49,961 nt of DNA from Treponema sp. UBA7570 (GTDB lineage Bacteria; Spirochaetota; Spirochaetia; Treponematales; Treponemataceae), in NCBI GenBank assembly GCA_002477955.1, contig DLLE01000028.1, forward strand, positions 61,415 through 111,375, written 5' to 3'. The position numbers were made by a program, and so were the translations under genes. The notes below the pieces were generated by a model. The model was given only the letters and a program-made list of their open reading frames with translations. It had not been told where the DNA came from and did no database searches. Positions 1 to 8,552 of this stretch are shown in pieces (within the stretch, counting starts at the first letter, position 1; each line of letters begins with the position of its first letter).

Positions 1-1370
1 GCCGCAAGATTTGTAACAAAGTCTATGCCGTTTTCCAAAAGCCCCTGCAAAAATGCGCCTAAAACATTAAATGTAAGCAGAAACACAGTTGTCATAATCA
101 GAATAAAAGCTGGAATTGCAGTCCATTTTCCTGTAAGAATTTTATCGATTTTTTCGCTGCGCAAATGTTCTTTTGATTCATGCGGTTTTTTTACGGTTTT
201 CCCGCAGATTTTATTGATGAACGAATAGCGCATTTTTGCAATTGCCGCGCTTCTGTCCAGACCAGATTCTTTTTCCATTTGAACAACAATGTGCTCAAGC
301 ATTTCAATTTCGTTAAAATCCAAGTCAAGCATATTCAGAATGATTTTGTCGCCTTCGATTATTTTGCTTGCTGCAAAACGTATAGGGATTTCTGCCCTTT
401 CGGCATGATCCTGGATAAGGTGAATTACAGCATGGATTGCCCTGTGAACTGCACCGCCAGCCTCGTCTTTGCTGCAAAAATCCTGTGGAACTGGTTTTTC
501 CTGAAAGTGCGCGATATGGATTGCATGCTGAACAAGTTCGTCTACACCTTCGTTTTTTAGCGCAGAAATTGGAACAACTGGAACGCCGAGCAAATTCTCC
601 ATTTCGTTTATGTTGATTGAACCGCCGTTTCCTGTTAGTTCATCCATCATATTTAACGCAATTACCATGGGAATATCAAGCTCCAGAAGCTGCATAGTAA
701 GGTAAAGGCTTCTCTCTATTGCAGAGGCGTCAAGAATATTTAAAATCGCCTTTGGTTTTTCCTTAAGGACAAAATTTCTGGAAACAATTTCTTCGCTTGT
801 AAACGGCGACATTGAATAAATTCCCGGAAGGTCTGTTACAAGAGTTTTTGGATGACCTATTATTACACCGTCTTTTCTGTCTATTGTAACACCCGGAAAA
901 TTTCCAACATGCTGGTTTGAGCCTGTAAGCTGATTAAAAAGAGTTGTTTTTCCGCAGTTCTGGTTTCCGACAAGGGCATAGGTTAAAATCGTGCTGTCTG
1001 GAAGCGGAGTTTCGGTCTCTTTTTCATGATATTTTCCGTCTTCGCCGAGTCCTGGATGGGAAGTCAGCAAATCGTTTGAAGCGGTGGAAGTTTCTTTTTC
1101 TGCCGTTGAATCAGAAAAATCTGCGTTAGAATCTGAAAGCTTTTCTTTATATCCAATTTCGATTTTGGCGGCTTCGTCCTTGCGAAGTGTCAGTTCGTAG
1201 TTAAAAACTCGGATTTCCAGCGGATCGCCCATAGGTGCGTGCTTCATCATCGTAACTTTTACGCCGGGAATCATCCCCATGTCAAGAAAATGCTGTCTTA
1301 ACGCTCCTGTTCCGCCAACTTTGCTGATAACAGCCGATTTCCCAATTTCCAAATTTTTTAGAGTTTCCAT
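1..1370 (-). CDS. feoB: FeoA-FeoB fusion ferrous iron transporter (partial, C-terminus off window)
   Basis: Inner-membrane Fe(II) importer. The protein begins with a FeoA-like SH3 domain (about residues 1-73, with LRQHFLDMGMIPG), then a polar linker (about 75-125), then the FeoB G-domain. G1 is GNQNCGKT (135-142), the G2 Thr sits in GNFPGVT, G3 is DLPG (180-183) and G4 is NMMD (240-243). The FeoB helical domain follows, and the first membrane segment (TAIPAFILIMTTVFLL) begins just before the window edge. The start is the ATG at 1370, 30 bases after the pgeF stop on the same strand, with only a weak ribosome site. The reading frame is open to base 1, so the permease core is not seen. FeoA and FeoB are often separate genes; here they are one polypeptide. 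Identity is secure from the G motifs. Confidence 0.93.
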   Translation of the reverse strand, partial: METLKNLEIGKSAVISKVGGTGALRQHFLDMGMIPGVKVTMMKHAPMGDPLEIRVFNYELTLRKDEAAKIEIGYKEKLSDSNADFSDSTAEKETSTASNDLLTSHPGLGEDGKYHEKETETPLPDSTILTYALVGNQNCGKTTLFNQLTGSNQHVGNFPGVTIDRKDGVIIGHPKTLVTDLPGIYSMSPFTSEEIVSRNFVLKEKPKAILNILDASAIERSLYLTMQLLELDIPMVIALNMMDELTGNGGSININEMENLLGVPVVPISALKNEGVDELVQHAIHIAHFQEKPVPQDFCSKDEAGGAVHRAIHAVIHLIQDHAERAEIPIRFAASKIIEGDKIILNMLDLDFNEIEMLEHIVVQMEKESGLDRSAAIAKMRYSFINKICGKTVKKPHESKEHLRSEKIDKILTGKWTAIPAFILIMTTVFLLTFNVLGAFLQGLLENGIDFVTNLA

Positions 1371-1400
1371 ATTCTATTCACTTCTGTTTGTAAGATTATT

Positions 1401-2324
1401 TTAAATAACAAATGCCGCCTGAACCGTCATAGCCCTGCTTTTTTCGTCCAAAGAAACACTTTCCGGCAAAAAGGCAGCCTGCCGCCTAAAACTTCCAAAT
1501 ACGTTTTTTCCGTCCGAAAATTTTGAACAACAGGTGCAGTCAGTTGCAACTGTTATATTTTCTTCCAAAATTCCAGCCTTTTTTAAGACAAAAAGATTTG
1601 CTTTCGTCAAATCCAATGAATAACTCAAAAGTTTTCCGTCTGCTGTTTTTTGAATTGAATCTGAGTTTTCATTTTTGAGTTTTGCTACACATTCACCAAA
1701 ATTTTCTAAAAAGTAATTTTTTCGGTTTTCGTCAATACAATAACATTCTCTTCCAATATGAGGTCCAATAGCAATGCAAATATCTTCCGCTTTTGAACCA
1801 TATTTTTCGACAGCGAGCCTAACCGCTTCTCCAATTATTCCAGTTCCTTTCCAACCAGAATGAACGGCTGCAAAAACTTCTTTTTTCGAATCATACAAAA
1901 AAAGAGGCACGCAATCGGCAACTGTAACCACAGGAACAAGCATTTTGTTGTCCGTAATCAATCCGTCGCCTTTTTTGTTAAATGAACTTCTCTGAGAATT
2001 TATTTCAAAAACTGTTTTTGAATGAATAAGTTCAATGCTAACAATCTGACGCTGGCAATTGCATATTTGTTCATCGCGCGCGCATTCCCCGGAGCAAATA
2101 TGAGGATGCAATTCTTCTGCAATAGCTTTTAAAGTCTTTTCTCGTAAAATATTTTTTTCGTTCCAGCGAAAGCGCATTGAACCGGCAGAAAGAAGTGTCA
2201 TTCCCCATTTTTTGCCGTCTTTTAATGGCTCTCCATTTTTATAAAACGGCAAGACAATAAATTTTAAATCTTCCGACTTTTCTTCGATTTTTTTTGTAAC
2301 GCAAATATAATTTACTTTGCTCAT
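1401..2324 (-). CDS. pgeF: PgeF/YfiH-family laccase-domain protein (peptidoglycan editing factor-like)
   Basis: About 307 residues, the usual size for the family. The zinc/copper-binding signature is present: a His in LIHSK, the Cys in VVTVADCVPL, and the His in AVHSGWKGTG. The C-terminal block DCTCCSKF...FGSFRRQAA corresponds to the family's CT...SYRR region. Family members are described as purine nucleoside phosphorylase/adenosine deaminase-type enzymes or as factors that keep wrong residues out of peptidoglycan; which applies here is not visible. I start at the ATG at 2324 rather than an upstream ATG at 2375, because 2324 lies 10 bases after the stop of the preceding gene and has AAGG about 8 bases upstream. 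An extra Cys-rich stretch (CSGECARDEQICNC) in the N-terminal half is not a family hallmark. Confidence 0.82.
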   Translation of the reverse strand: MSKVNYICVTKKIEEKSEDLKFIVLPFYKNGEPLKDGKKWGMTLLSAGSMRFRWNEKNILREKTLKAIAEELHPHICSGECARDEQICNCQRQIVSIELIHSKTVFEINSQRSSFNKKGDGLITDNKMLVPVVTVADCVPLFLYDSKKEVFAAVHSGWKGTGIIGEAVRLAVEKYGSKAEDICIAIGPHIGRECYCIDENRKNYFLENFGECVAKLKNENSDSIQKTADGKLLSYSLDLTKANLFVLKKAGILEENITVATDCTCCSKFSDGKNVFGSFRRQAAFLPESVSLDEKSRAMTVQAAFVI

Positions 2325-2334
2325 TATTTCTGCC

Positions 2335-4041
2335 TTATTTAGAAAAAGTCGGGCTGTCAACCTGCTCAAGCTCACGAATCATAGCATATCCGTCTGCAAT
2401 TGACTGTCTTGCTTTTTTTAGACTTTCGATAAACGCCTCGTTGTTTTTTTCTCCAAGCCGCGCGAGATTTGTAAGCGCATCGTAACGGCTGTCTTTTTTT
2501 TCAAGAAAGATTCCTGTAAAACAGTTTTCCATTGTTCGACAGGCATCGCAAAATCTTGAAAGCATAGAACGGACATCGCCCTCAACACCGCGGATTATCG
2601 ACTCAATTTTAGAATGAGCCTGCAAGGTGCGCAAACGTTCGCTATGAAGCTTTGTAAAAATAACTCCATATTCGCCGCCAGCAGAAAGCATCCGGTTAAG
2701 AGACTGCAAATCGACCGAAATCTGAATGAATTTATTGAAAGAATCGTTGAATTCTGAGCGGTTTTCCTTTTGAATAAAATCGCCTTCAAGCATTACAGTT
2801 TTTAAAGGCAGTTCAAATTCTGGAAATTTTTCTTTCATATACCAGTTCAAAAAACCGGCCGTAAGTTCGTAACGGAACGGCATTCCGCCCCACAAAAGCG
2901 CCCATGGACGCTCAGTCAGAAGAGGAAAAGTTTCAAGTCCAAAATTTCTGTTCAAATCAATTTTTAACTGTTCTTTTTTGCAGTCAACGCCCCAAGCCTT
3001 CCATTTTTCTTCAAAAAGTTTGCGCCAGTTGTTTTTATAGCGGACAAACCAGTCTTCACCACCAGTAAAATTTTCCGGAATCCATGCAGCATCAGAATAG
3101 ACAACTCTTCCAATCGATTTTAAAGGAACGCTCGTAATAAACATTCTCATCATTGAAATATGAGATTTTGCCGTTTTCATAAAATCTGCTGCTTTTTCCG
3201 CGATTTCGTCCATTGAATCAAGAGTCCGTCCACCCGTTCCTTTGCGCGAAAAAAGATAAATCGACTCAAGAACTTCTTCATAGATTTTTACACCGTTGCA
3301 CAAAATTTTTGCAAACAGCGAAATTTCGTTTTCGAGAGAACTGAAGGCGCAACAGTAATTTTTTTCAACTATTGTAGAAAAAAGCGAAATAAAACGGTCA
3401 AATGGCAATTTAGAAAACTGTTTGAGCCATTCATAGGAACGCACCGCTTCATACATATAATTTCGTCTGTCAGCAGGAATTTCATTTAAAATTCCGTCCA
3501 TTTTATGAAGAAGATTCACTCTCTGTTCTGGCCGAGGACCATTTTCCATTGAAAGAGAATAAGGATCAACTTCTTCATTCATCCGCTCTTCAACTTCGCT
3601 CATTACAAGCGAGCCCAAAAACACAAGAAATGAATTTTCATCGGATTCTGCAATTAGAATATAGGGCTTAAAAAAATCTGCGCTTAGTTTTAATTCGGTA
3701 AGTTTGTCGTAAAAAGACGAAAGAAGCATATTACGTTTTGAATCGATCAGATTTGGACAATTCTTTTCGACAGAATGTGCAATCTGTAAAATTTTATGCT
3801 CGTTGTAAAGAACCTGCATAGAAGTGTTTGCAAAAATAGATTTTAGCCACAAAAAAAATCTAAAAAAAATCGATTCGTTTTTAATCTGCTCTGAAAAAGG
3901 AATTTTCGCTTCAAGGTCAGAGCCGTCTTCAAATGAAAGCGGAACTGTTTCTTCGCCAGTCGACTTCATTTTTTCCAGCATTGTAAGACGTTCAGTCTCG
4001 CTTAAACCGGAAACCAACGCATCAAAAGAGTTTCGTTCCAT
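2335..4041 (-). CDS. Conserved spirochaete protein of unknown function (DUF5312-like)
   Basis: A 568-residue soluble-looking protein. No catalytic motif, signal peptide or convincing membrane helix is visible. The opening MERNSFDALVSGLSETER and the overall length match my memory of DUF5312, a family restricted to spirochaetes, but I could not confirm this. The middle is rich in aromatic and charged residues; the C-terminal 100 residues (about 465-560) look helical, possibly coiled-coil. It heads a minus-strand run with pgeF (10-base gap) and feoAB. No ribosome-binding site precedes the ATG. A candidate promoter lies about 85 bases upstream. Function unknown. Confidence 0.7.
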   Translation of the reverse strand: MERNSFDALVSGLSETERLTMLEKMKSTGEETVPLSFEDGSDLEAKIPFSEQIKNESIFFRFFLWLKSIFANTSMQVLYNEHKILQIAHSVEKNCPNLIDSKRNMLLSSFYDKLTELKLSADFFKPYILIAESDENSFLVFLGSLVMSEVEERMNEEVDPYSLSMENGPRPEQRVNLLHKMDGILNEIPADRRNYMYEAVRSYEWLKQFSKLPFDRFISLFSTIVEKNYCCAFSSLENEISLFAKILCNGVKIYEEVLESIYLFSRKGTGGRTLDSMDEIAEKAADFMKTAKSHISMMRMFITSVPLKSIGRVVYSDAAWIPENFTGGEDWFVRYKNNWRKLFEEKWKAWGVDCKKEQLKIDLNRNFGLETFPLLTERPWALLWGGMPFRYELTAGFLNWYMKEKFPEFELPLKTVMLEGDFIQKENRSEFNDSFNKFIQISVDLQSLNRMLSAGGEYGVIFTKLHSERLRTLQAHSKIESIIRGVEGDVRSMLSRFCDACRTMENCFTGIFLEKKDSRYDALTNLARLGEKNNEAFIESLKKARQSIADGYAMIRELEQVDSPTFSK

Positions 4042-4122
4042 AATTATTCAATAAAAATCCCCAATAAAAAAAACAAGTCAAAAAACTAAACGTATTTTCA
4101 GAATATCACAGTTTTTATGCAC

Positions 4123-4150
4123 ATTCTAGCATTTTTTTTCAGAGTCGCAA
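4123..4150 (-). promoter_or_regulatory. Possible sigma-70 promoter for the DUF5312-like gene
   Basis: On the minus strand TTGCGA (4150-4145) and TAGAAT (4128-4123) are separated by 16 bases. This would give a leader of roughly 75 bases before the ATG at 4041. Both hexamers are imperfect, so this is tentative. Confidence 0.35.
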
Positions 4151-4172
4151 GCTATAAGTTTTAAAAAACAGG

Positions 4173-4213
4173 ATAAAAAAAATGGACTGCCTTAATTTTT
4201 CAGACAGTCCATT
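4173..4213 (-). terminator. Intrinsic terminator after leuB
   Basis: A nine-base-pair stem, AATGGACTG (4181-4189) with CAGTCCATT (4205-4213), is followed on the minus strand by a run of eight T. It lies about 30 bases past the leuB stop and separates leuB from the next minus-strand gene. Confidence 0.82.
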
Positions 4214-4245
4214 ATCTGTTTTTTTAGAAACTACTGTAAAATTTT

Positions 4246-5340
4246 TTATTTATTAAGAGCTTCCACAACAAGCTCGCCCATTTTCTTTGTTCCAACGAGC
4301 TTTCCTGCCGCCTTAACTTCATCGCGCTTAGAGCCTGCAATGTCGCCTGTTCTCCAGCCTTCATCAAGAACTTTTGTTACCGCATTCTCGATTGCCTTTG
4401 CTTCCGTCTCAAGCTTGAAGCTGTAGCGCAAAAGCATTGCCGCTGAAAGAATTGTTGCGAGAGGGTTTGCAAGGTCTTTTCCTGCGATGTCAGGAGCTGT
4501 TCCGTGAATCGGCTCGTAAAGTCCTGGCCCTGTTCCGTCTCCGAGCGAAGCCGAAGCCAACATTCCGATAGAGCCTGTAATCTGGCTCGCCTCGTCTGTA
4601 AGAATGTCGCCGAACATATTGCTTGTCGCGATAACGTCAAACTGGCACGGATTGCGGACAAGCTGCATTGAAGCGTTGTCGATGTAAAGGAAGTCAAGCG
4701 CAACATCGCTGAATTCCTTGTGGACTTCCTCGGCAACTTTTCTCCAGAGACGGCTTGAATTCAAGATGTTCGCCTTGTCAACAACAGTCAAGTGCTTCTG
4801 TCTCTTCTCGGCAAACTGGAATCCGAGGCGAACGATTCTCTCGATTTCTTCCCAAGAATATTTTTCTGTGTCCCAAGCTGTTTTTCCGTCCGCGCTTGTT
4901 CCGCGCTCTCCAAAGTAGATTCCGCCAGTAAGCTCGCGCACGACGAGAATGTCAAGACCGTTTCCGACGATTTCATCTTTGAGAGGGCAGGCATCTTTAA
5001 GCTGAGGCCACATTACAGCAGGGCGAAGGTTCGCGAAAACTTTCATTCCGCCGCGAAGTCCGAGAAGGGCTTTTTCCGGGCGAATCTCTGGAGCGACGTT
5101 GTCCCATTTTGGTCCGCCGACCGCTCCGAGCAAAGTCGCGTCGCTTGAAAGACAAATGTCAAGCTGATCCTGCGGAAGAGGCTTTCCGAACTTGTCGATT
5201 GCGGCTCCTCCTGCAATCACGTTTTTGTAAGTCCATTTGTGTCCGTATTTTTTTGCAACAGCGTCGAGAACTTTTACAGCCTCGGCAACAACATCAGGAC
5301 CGATTCCGTCTCCCGGAATCAATGCGATAGTTTTTTCCAT
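4246..5340 (-). CDS. leuB: 3-isopropylmalate dehydrogenase
   Basis: 364 residues, the normal LeuB length. It catalyses NAD-dependent oxidative decarboxylation of 3-isopropylmalate in leucine biosynthesis. Visible family blocks in order are GDGIGPDVV near the N-terminus, the substrate-binding arginines in the LLGLRGGMKVFANLRP region, VRELTGGIYFG, the catalytic VDKANILNSSRLWR, DNASMQLVRNP, the metal-binding MFGDILTDEAS, and the NAD-binding EPIHGTAPDIAGKDLANP. The ATG at 5340 is preceded by AGGAG at good spacing. No leuA, leuC or leuD is adjacent, so the gene stands alone, closed by a terminator at 4173-4213. Its codons look somewhat more GC-rich than its neighbours', which may reflect expression level. 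Confidence 0.96.
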   Translation of the reverse strand: MEKTIALIPGDGIGPDVVAEAVKVLDAVAKKYGHKWTYKNVIAGGAAIDKFGKPLPQDQLDICLSSDATLLGAVGGPKWDNVAPEIRPEKALLGLRGGMKVFANLRPAVMWPQLKDACPLKDEIVGNGLDILVVRELTGGIYFGERGTSADGKTAWDTEKYSWEEIERIVRLGFQFAEKRQKHLTVVDKANILNSSRLWRKVAEEVHKEFSDVALDFLYIDNASMQLVRNPCQFDVIATSNMFGDILTDEASQITGSIGMLASASLGDGTGPGLYEPIHGTAPDIAGKDLANPLATILSAAMLLRYSFKLETEAKAIENAVTKVLDEGWRTGDIAGSKRDEVKAAGKLVGTKKMGELVVEALNK

Positions 5341-5423
5341 GATATTCTCCTAAAAAGCACAGTTTTTTTAAGTCTTGCTTAATATTTTTAATCTCACTGA
5401 AGAATATAGCAATTTTTATATTT

Positions 5424-5852
5424 TTATACAATATTTCCGTCATCGGCTGTATCGTCTTCATTGGAAGTTTTTATGTCGCAATTTTCTAATGCAATATCGT
5501 CTTTTTTGATTCCTTCTCCAAAAATTACACTATTTAAATTTGCAAGATTTTTTAAAGTCACGCCTGGCACATTTACGGTAATGTCTATATTTTGCATGTC
5601 GAATTGTGTTTCACCGCCGCTCAAAGTTATTGCTTTGTTGATTTCTACAGATTTTAAAGAAAATTCGTCTTCTATCTTTGAAAGGTCAAGTTCTTCGCCG
5701 TCTTCTTTTTGGTCGATAAGTTTTTGAAGATAATTTTCGTTTTCTGCACGAAGCTCGTCTCCGTCAACAATCTTACAGGAATAAAAAAAAGCAGTTCCGG
5801 CAAAAATAAGAATCATAAATCCATAAAAAAAATTCTTTTTTGTATTTTTCAT
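5424..5852 (-). CDS. Putative small lipoprotein, function unknown
   Basis: 142 residues. The N-terminus has lysines, a hydrophobic stretch (FFYGFMILIFAGTAFF) and a Cys at residue 26 in FFYSC, which fits the loose lipobox of spirochaetes. The mature part is acidic and hydrophilic, with repeated short strands (for example FDMQNIDITVNVPGVTLKNL) suggesting a small beta structure; I recognise no family. It has a possible ribosome site (AGGCGG) and its own promoter, which overlaps the divergent cdd promoter. It lies downstream of nothing and upstream of leuB with an 83-base gap. Confidence 0.6.
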   Translation of the reverse strand: MKNTKKNFFYGFMILIFAGTAFFYSCKIVDGDELRAENENYLQKLIDQKEDGEELDLSKIEDEFSLKSVEINKAITLSGGETQFDMQNIDITVNVPGVTLKNLANLNSVIFGEGIKKDDIALENCDIKTSNEDDTADDGNIV

Positions 5853-5886
5853 ATCTAAAACCGCCTGTAAAAAAATATATTACACT

Positions 5887-5915
5887 ATAATAAATTAAAA
5901 CTTAGTGATTTTCAA
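5887..5915 (-). promoter_or_regulatory. Sigma-70-type promoter for the lipoprotein gene
   Basis: Minus strand TTGAAA (5915-5910), 17-base spacer, TATTAT (5892-5887). It sits back to back with the cdd promoter (5922-5949), so the two genes may share control. Confidence 0.55.
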
Positions 5916-5921
5916 ATTTAA

Positions 5922-5949
5922 TTGCAAATCTGCCTTTTTCTTATAAAAT
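5922..5949 (+). promoter_or_regulatory. Promoter of cdd, placing transcription start at the ATG
   Basis: TTGCAA (5922-5927), 16-base spacer, TAAAAT (5944-5949). The -10 box ends 7 bases before the cdd ATG and there is no Shine-Dalgarno sequence, which suggests a leaderless message. Confidence 0.5.
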
Positions 5950-5956
5950 AATATTT

Positions 5957-6346
5957 ATGACTGACAAAGAACTTGTTAATATTGCGCTTGATGCAAGAAA
6001 AAATTCATATTCGCCTTATTCAAAATACAGGGTCGGCGCAGCAGTTTTGTGCAGCGATGAAAGTATTTTTACAGGCTGCAACATAGAAAACGCTTCGTAT
6101 CCATGCGGAATTTGCGCAGAGAGAACTGCAATGTCAAAGGCAATAAGCGAAGGAAAAAAAAGTTTTTCTAAAATCGCAATCTCAGGCTCTTCAGACCAAT
6201 TTTGCACTCCATGCGGACTTTGCCGCCAATTTATGTACGAATTTGCCCCGGATTTAACAGTTTTGTGCTCAGACGATAAAGGAAATTTTACAGAAAAAAA
6301 ACTGAATGACTTTCTTCCGGACGGTTTTGGTCCTGAAAACCTGTAA
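5957..6346 (+). CDS. cdd: Cytidine deaminase
   Basis: 129 residues, matching the short tetrameric cytidine deaminases. It converts cytidine/deoxycytidine to uridine/deoxyuridine in pyrimidine salvage. Motifs: YSPYSKYRVGAA near the N-terminus, GCNIENASYP, the zinc/catalytic CGICAERTA (Cys and the proton-shuttling Glu), and the second zinc Cys pair in TPCGLCRQ. The ATG at 5957 lacks a ribosome-binding site and lies immediately after a promoter -10 box. The next gene, pyrE, is also a pyrimidine gene, 150 bases downstream on the same strand. Confidence 0.95.
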   Translation: MTDKELVNIALDARKNSYSPYSKYRVGAAVLCSDESIFTGCNIENASYPCGICAERTAMSKAISEGKKSFSKIAISGSSDQFCTPCGLCRQFMYEFAPDLTVLCSDDKGNFTEKKLNDFLPDGFGPENL

Positions 6347-6355
6347 TTTTTGCAC

Positions 6356-6440
6356 CAGAGATGGGAGGGGCGGCGAAGCCGTTGCGAAGCAATGGAGCGA
6401 TTTTTTGCGGAACCCGATGCCCGGCAAATTAAAAATGCCT
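6356..6440 (+). repeat. GC-rich intergenic element with small GAA-loop hairpins
   Basis: A GC-rich block in AT-rich surroundings between cdd and pyrE. It contains two adjacent short palindromes with GAA loops, CGGC-GAA-GCCG and TTGC-GAA-GCAA, followed by a GATGCCCGG segment. The TTGC/GCAA palindrome recurs at 17571-17583. It looks like a dispersed non-coding repeat rather than a gene. Copy number in the genome cannot be seen here. Confidence 0.45.
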
Positions 6441-6496
6441 TTTCAATCTGCTTTAATCTGCGTTAAAATACAGGAACTAATCAACAGGAGTTTTTT

Positions 6497-7183
6497 ATGG
6501 AAGATTACAAAAAAGAATTTATAGATTTTATGGTTGAATGCAATGCGCTTAAATTCGGCTCGTTTACCCTAAAGTCTGGACGCAAATCTCCGTTTTTTAT
6601 GAATGCCGGCGCCTATGTTACTGGCGGACAGCTCAAACGACTTGGAGAGTTTTACGCGAAAGCCGTTCATGACAATTTTGGAGATGATTTTGACGTATTT
6701 TTTGGACCGGCTTACAAAGGAATTCCGCTCGCTGTAGTCACAGCCCTCGCCTATTCGGATCTCTATGGAAAAGAAATTAAATATTGCTCTGACCGCAAGG
6801 AAGAAAAAGACCATGGCGCTGACAAAGGAAGCCTTTTGGGTTACAAAATAAATGACGGCGACAGAGTTGTCATTATTGAAGATGTTACAACTTCTGGAAA
6901 ATCAATCGAAGAAACTTATCCAAAAATCAAATCTCAGGAAACAGTTACTGGCGGAATTAAAATTGTCGGCGAAATTGTTTCTCTCAACCGCATGGAAAAA
7001 GCTCCTGACTCAGACAAGGCCGCTCTTGAAGTAATTTCTGAAAAGTACGGCTTTCCTGCACGCGCAATCGTTTCTATGAACGATGTAATCGAATACCTTT
7101 ACACTGAAGGCGACAAAAAAATAATTACCGACGAAATTAAAAAAGAAATGGATTCTTACTACAGTTTATACGGCGCAAAGTAA
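6497..7183 (+). CDS. pyrE: Orotate phosphoribosyltransferase
   Basis: 228 residues. It adds orotate to PRPP to form OMP in de novo pyrimidine synthesis. The N-terminal FGSFTLKSGRKSPFFMN and FFGPAYKGIPLAV blocks are typical of PyrE. The catalytic loop is YCSDRKEEKDHG and the PRPP-binding motif is RVVIIEDVTTSGKS. The ATG at 6497 is preceded by AGGAG. It converges with flgJ, with only three bases between the two stop codons. No other pyr gene is present in the window apart from the salvage gene cdd. Confidence 0.96.
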   Translation: MEDYKKEFIDFMVECNALKFGSFTLKSGRKSPFFMNAGAYVTGGQLKRLGEFYAKAVHDNFGDDFDVFFGPAYKGIPLAVVTALAYSDLYGKEIKYCSDRKEEKDHGADKGSLLGYKINDGDRVVIIEDVTTSGKSIEETYPKIKSQETVTGGIKIVGEIVSLNRMEKAPDSDKAALEVISEKYGFPARAIVSMNDVIEYLYTEGDKKIITDEIKKEMDSYYSLYGAK

Positions 7184-7186
7184 AAA

Positions 7187-7720
7187 TTATGCTTCTACGC
7201 TAACCGGATTTTTGGCAAGCTGAAGGTAAATCTGATCAGCAAGTCCGAATCCGGCATTTTTTGTCATTGAAGTTGAATACTCGTCAAAAAGCATGTCTTC
7301 GTACATTTTTGAAGCAAAATCGCTTTCGCCGCTGGCTTTTACGACGGTTTTGCGCATCTGGCTCACCATCATTTTTACAAAATACGATTCAAGTTCGAGA
7401 GATTTTTCGTAGAGCTTTGAAGTACGGTCAATAGCTTGAGTTTTTACGTTTGGATTTGCCTGATTTGCGGCGGCTCCGACAGGCTGAGAATTTTTGTCGG
7501 CAACGGAATAAAAAGTTCTGGCAAAACCAGTTCCATAATCGCCATTCAGTCTTCCTTCTGGCAAAACCTGGCTGGAAGAAACTGATTTTCCGATTGAAGA
7601 AGATTCTCCGTAAACTGAACGCACAAGCTCTTCAAACTTTCCTTTTTCGGCATTGATTTTTGAACCTTGAAAAGCGCCCTGTCCGTTTGTTATTGAACTG
7701 ATTCCACCGACCGTCATCAT
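7187..7720 (-). CDS. flgJ: Flagellar rod-binding protein, FlgJ N-terminal domain only
   Basis: 177 residues. The C-terminal half carries the rod-binding domain: LESYFVKMMVSQMRKTV, then SDFASKMYEDMLFDEYSTSMTKNAGFGLAD. The glucosaminidase half found in enterobacterial FlgJ is absent, as is common outside gamma-proteobacteria. The N-terminal ~100 residues are low-complexity and rich in Ser, Gly and Gln. It likely caps or scaffolds the periplasmic rod. It follows flgG by 19 bases. The first of two adjacent ATGs (7720) is chosen because AAGGTG lies about 7 bases before it; 7717 is equally possible. Confidence 0.85.
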   Translation of the reverse strand: MMTVGGISSITNGQGAFQGSKINAEKGKFEELVRSVYGESSSIGKSVSSSQVLPEGRLNGDYGTGFARTFYSVADKNSQPVGAAANQANPNVKTQAIDRTSKLYEKSLELESYFVKMMVSQMRKTVVKASGESDFASKMYEDMLFDEYSTSMTKNAGFGLADQIYLQLAKNPVSVEA

Positions 7721-7739
7721 TTTAATTCACCTTAAAAAA

Positions 7740-8534
7740 CTATCGTTTAAGATTTACTGCCGTGCTGAGCATTGAATCCGTTGTCTGAATAGCCTTTGAG
7801 TTAAACTCGTAAGCGCGCTGGGCTACAATCATCTGAACCATTTCGTTTACAACAGAAACATTCGACATTTCGACAAATTTATGTTTTGTAACGCCAAAAC
7901 CGTCATATCCCGGACGACCTGCAACAGCCTCTCCAGAAGCGTTTGTCACCTTGTAAAGGTTGTCTCCAGCGGCTTCAAGGCCGGCATTGTTTGGAAAACG
8001 GTAAATTTCAAGCTGAGCTACGTCTATCGGGTCATTCTGGCCAAAAATTTTTACGCTTACACGACCGTCATCTGTAACGGCAAGAGAGTGAATATCATAA
8101 CCTTCTGGTAAAATAACTTCCGGCATAACGCGCAAACCGTTTGAATTTACAAGCTGACCGTTCATATCAACCTTAAAAGAACCGTCGCGGGTATAGGCAA
8201 AACTTCCATCATACTGCTGAACACGGAAAAAACCGTCGCCTACAACAGCAATGTCCGTATCAACTCCAGTGTTTTGCAAAGATCCCTGGCTGAAAATTCT
8301 CTGTGTTGCGGCAACTTTTACACCGCTACCCTGCTGGATTCCAACTGGAGTTACAGTGTCTTCTGTTGCAGGAGTGCCTGCAAGCTTTACGTTCTGATAT
8401 AAAAGATCTTCAAATTCAACACGCTGCTGTTTAAAACCTGTCGTGTTTACATTTGAAAGGTTGTTTGAAATTGCATCGATATTAGACTGCTGGCCGTTCA
8501 TTCCAGTTGCGGCCGTCCACAAACTTCTTACCAT
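7740..8534 (-). CDS. flgG: Flagellar distal rod protein FlgG
   Basis: 264 residues, typical for FlgG. The N-terminal rod/hook signature is MVRSLWTAATGMNGQQSNID, then ISNNLSNVNTTGFKQQR. The C-terminal block, MSNVSVVNEMVQMIVAQRAYEFNSKAIQTTD...NLKR, is the conserved D0 helix. It has a strong AGGAGG ribosome site and sits 18 bases after flgF in a flgF-flgG-flgJ operon. It forms the drive-shaft section of the periplasmic flagellar basal body. Confidence 0.95.
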   Translation of the reverse strand: MVRSLWTAATGMNGQQSNIDAISNNLSNVNTTGFKQQRVEFEDLLYQNVKLAGTPATEDTVTPVGIQQGSGVKVAATQRIFSQGSLQNTGVDTDIAVVGDGFFRVQQYDGSFAYTRDGSFKVDMNGQLVNSNGLRVMPEVILPEGYDIHSLAVTDDGRVSVKIFGQNDPIDVAQLEIYRFPNNAGLEAAGDNLYKVTNASGEAVAGRPGYDGFGVTKHKFVEMSNVSVVNEMVQMIVAQRAYEFNSKAIQTTDSMLSTAVNLKR

Positions 8535-8552
8535 TTTTTGCCCCTCCTAAAA

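Noticed and set aside
4792..5148. Open frame of 118 codons on the strand opposite leuB
   Set aside because: It is antisense to a well-conserved gene, has no ribosome site and shows no family pattern.
5341..5423. Riboswitch or leader peptide before leuB
   Set aside because: Too short, no run of Leu codons and no terminator/antiterminator structure seen.
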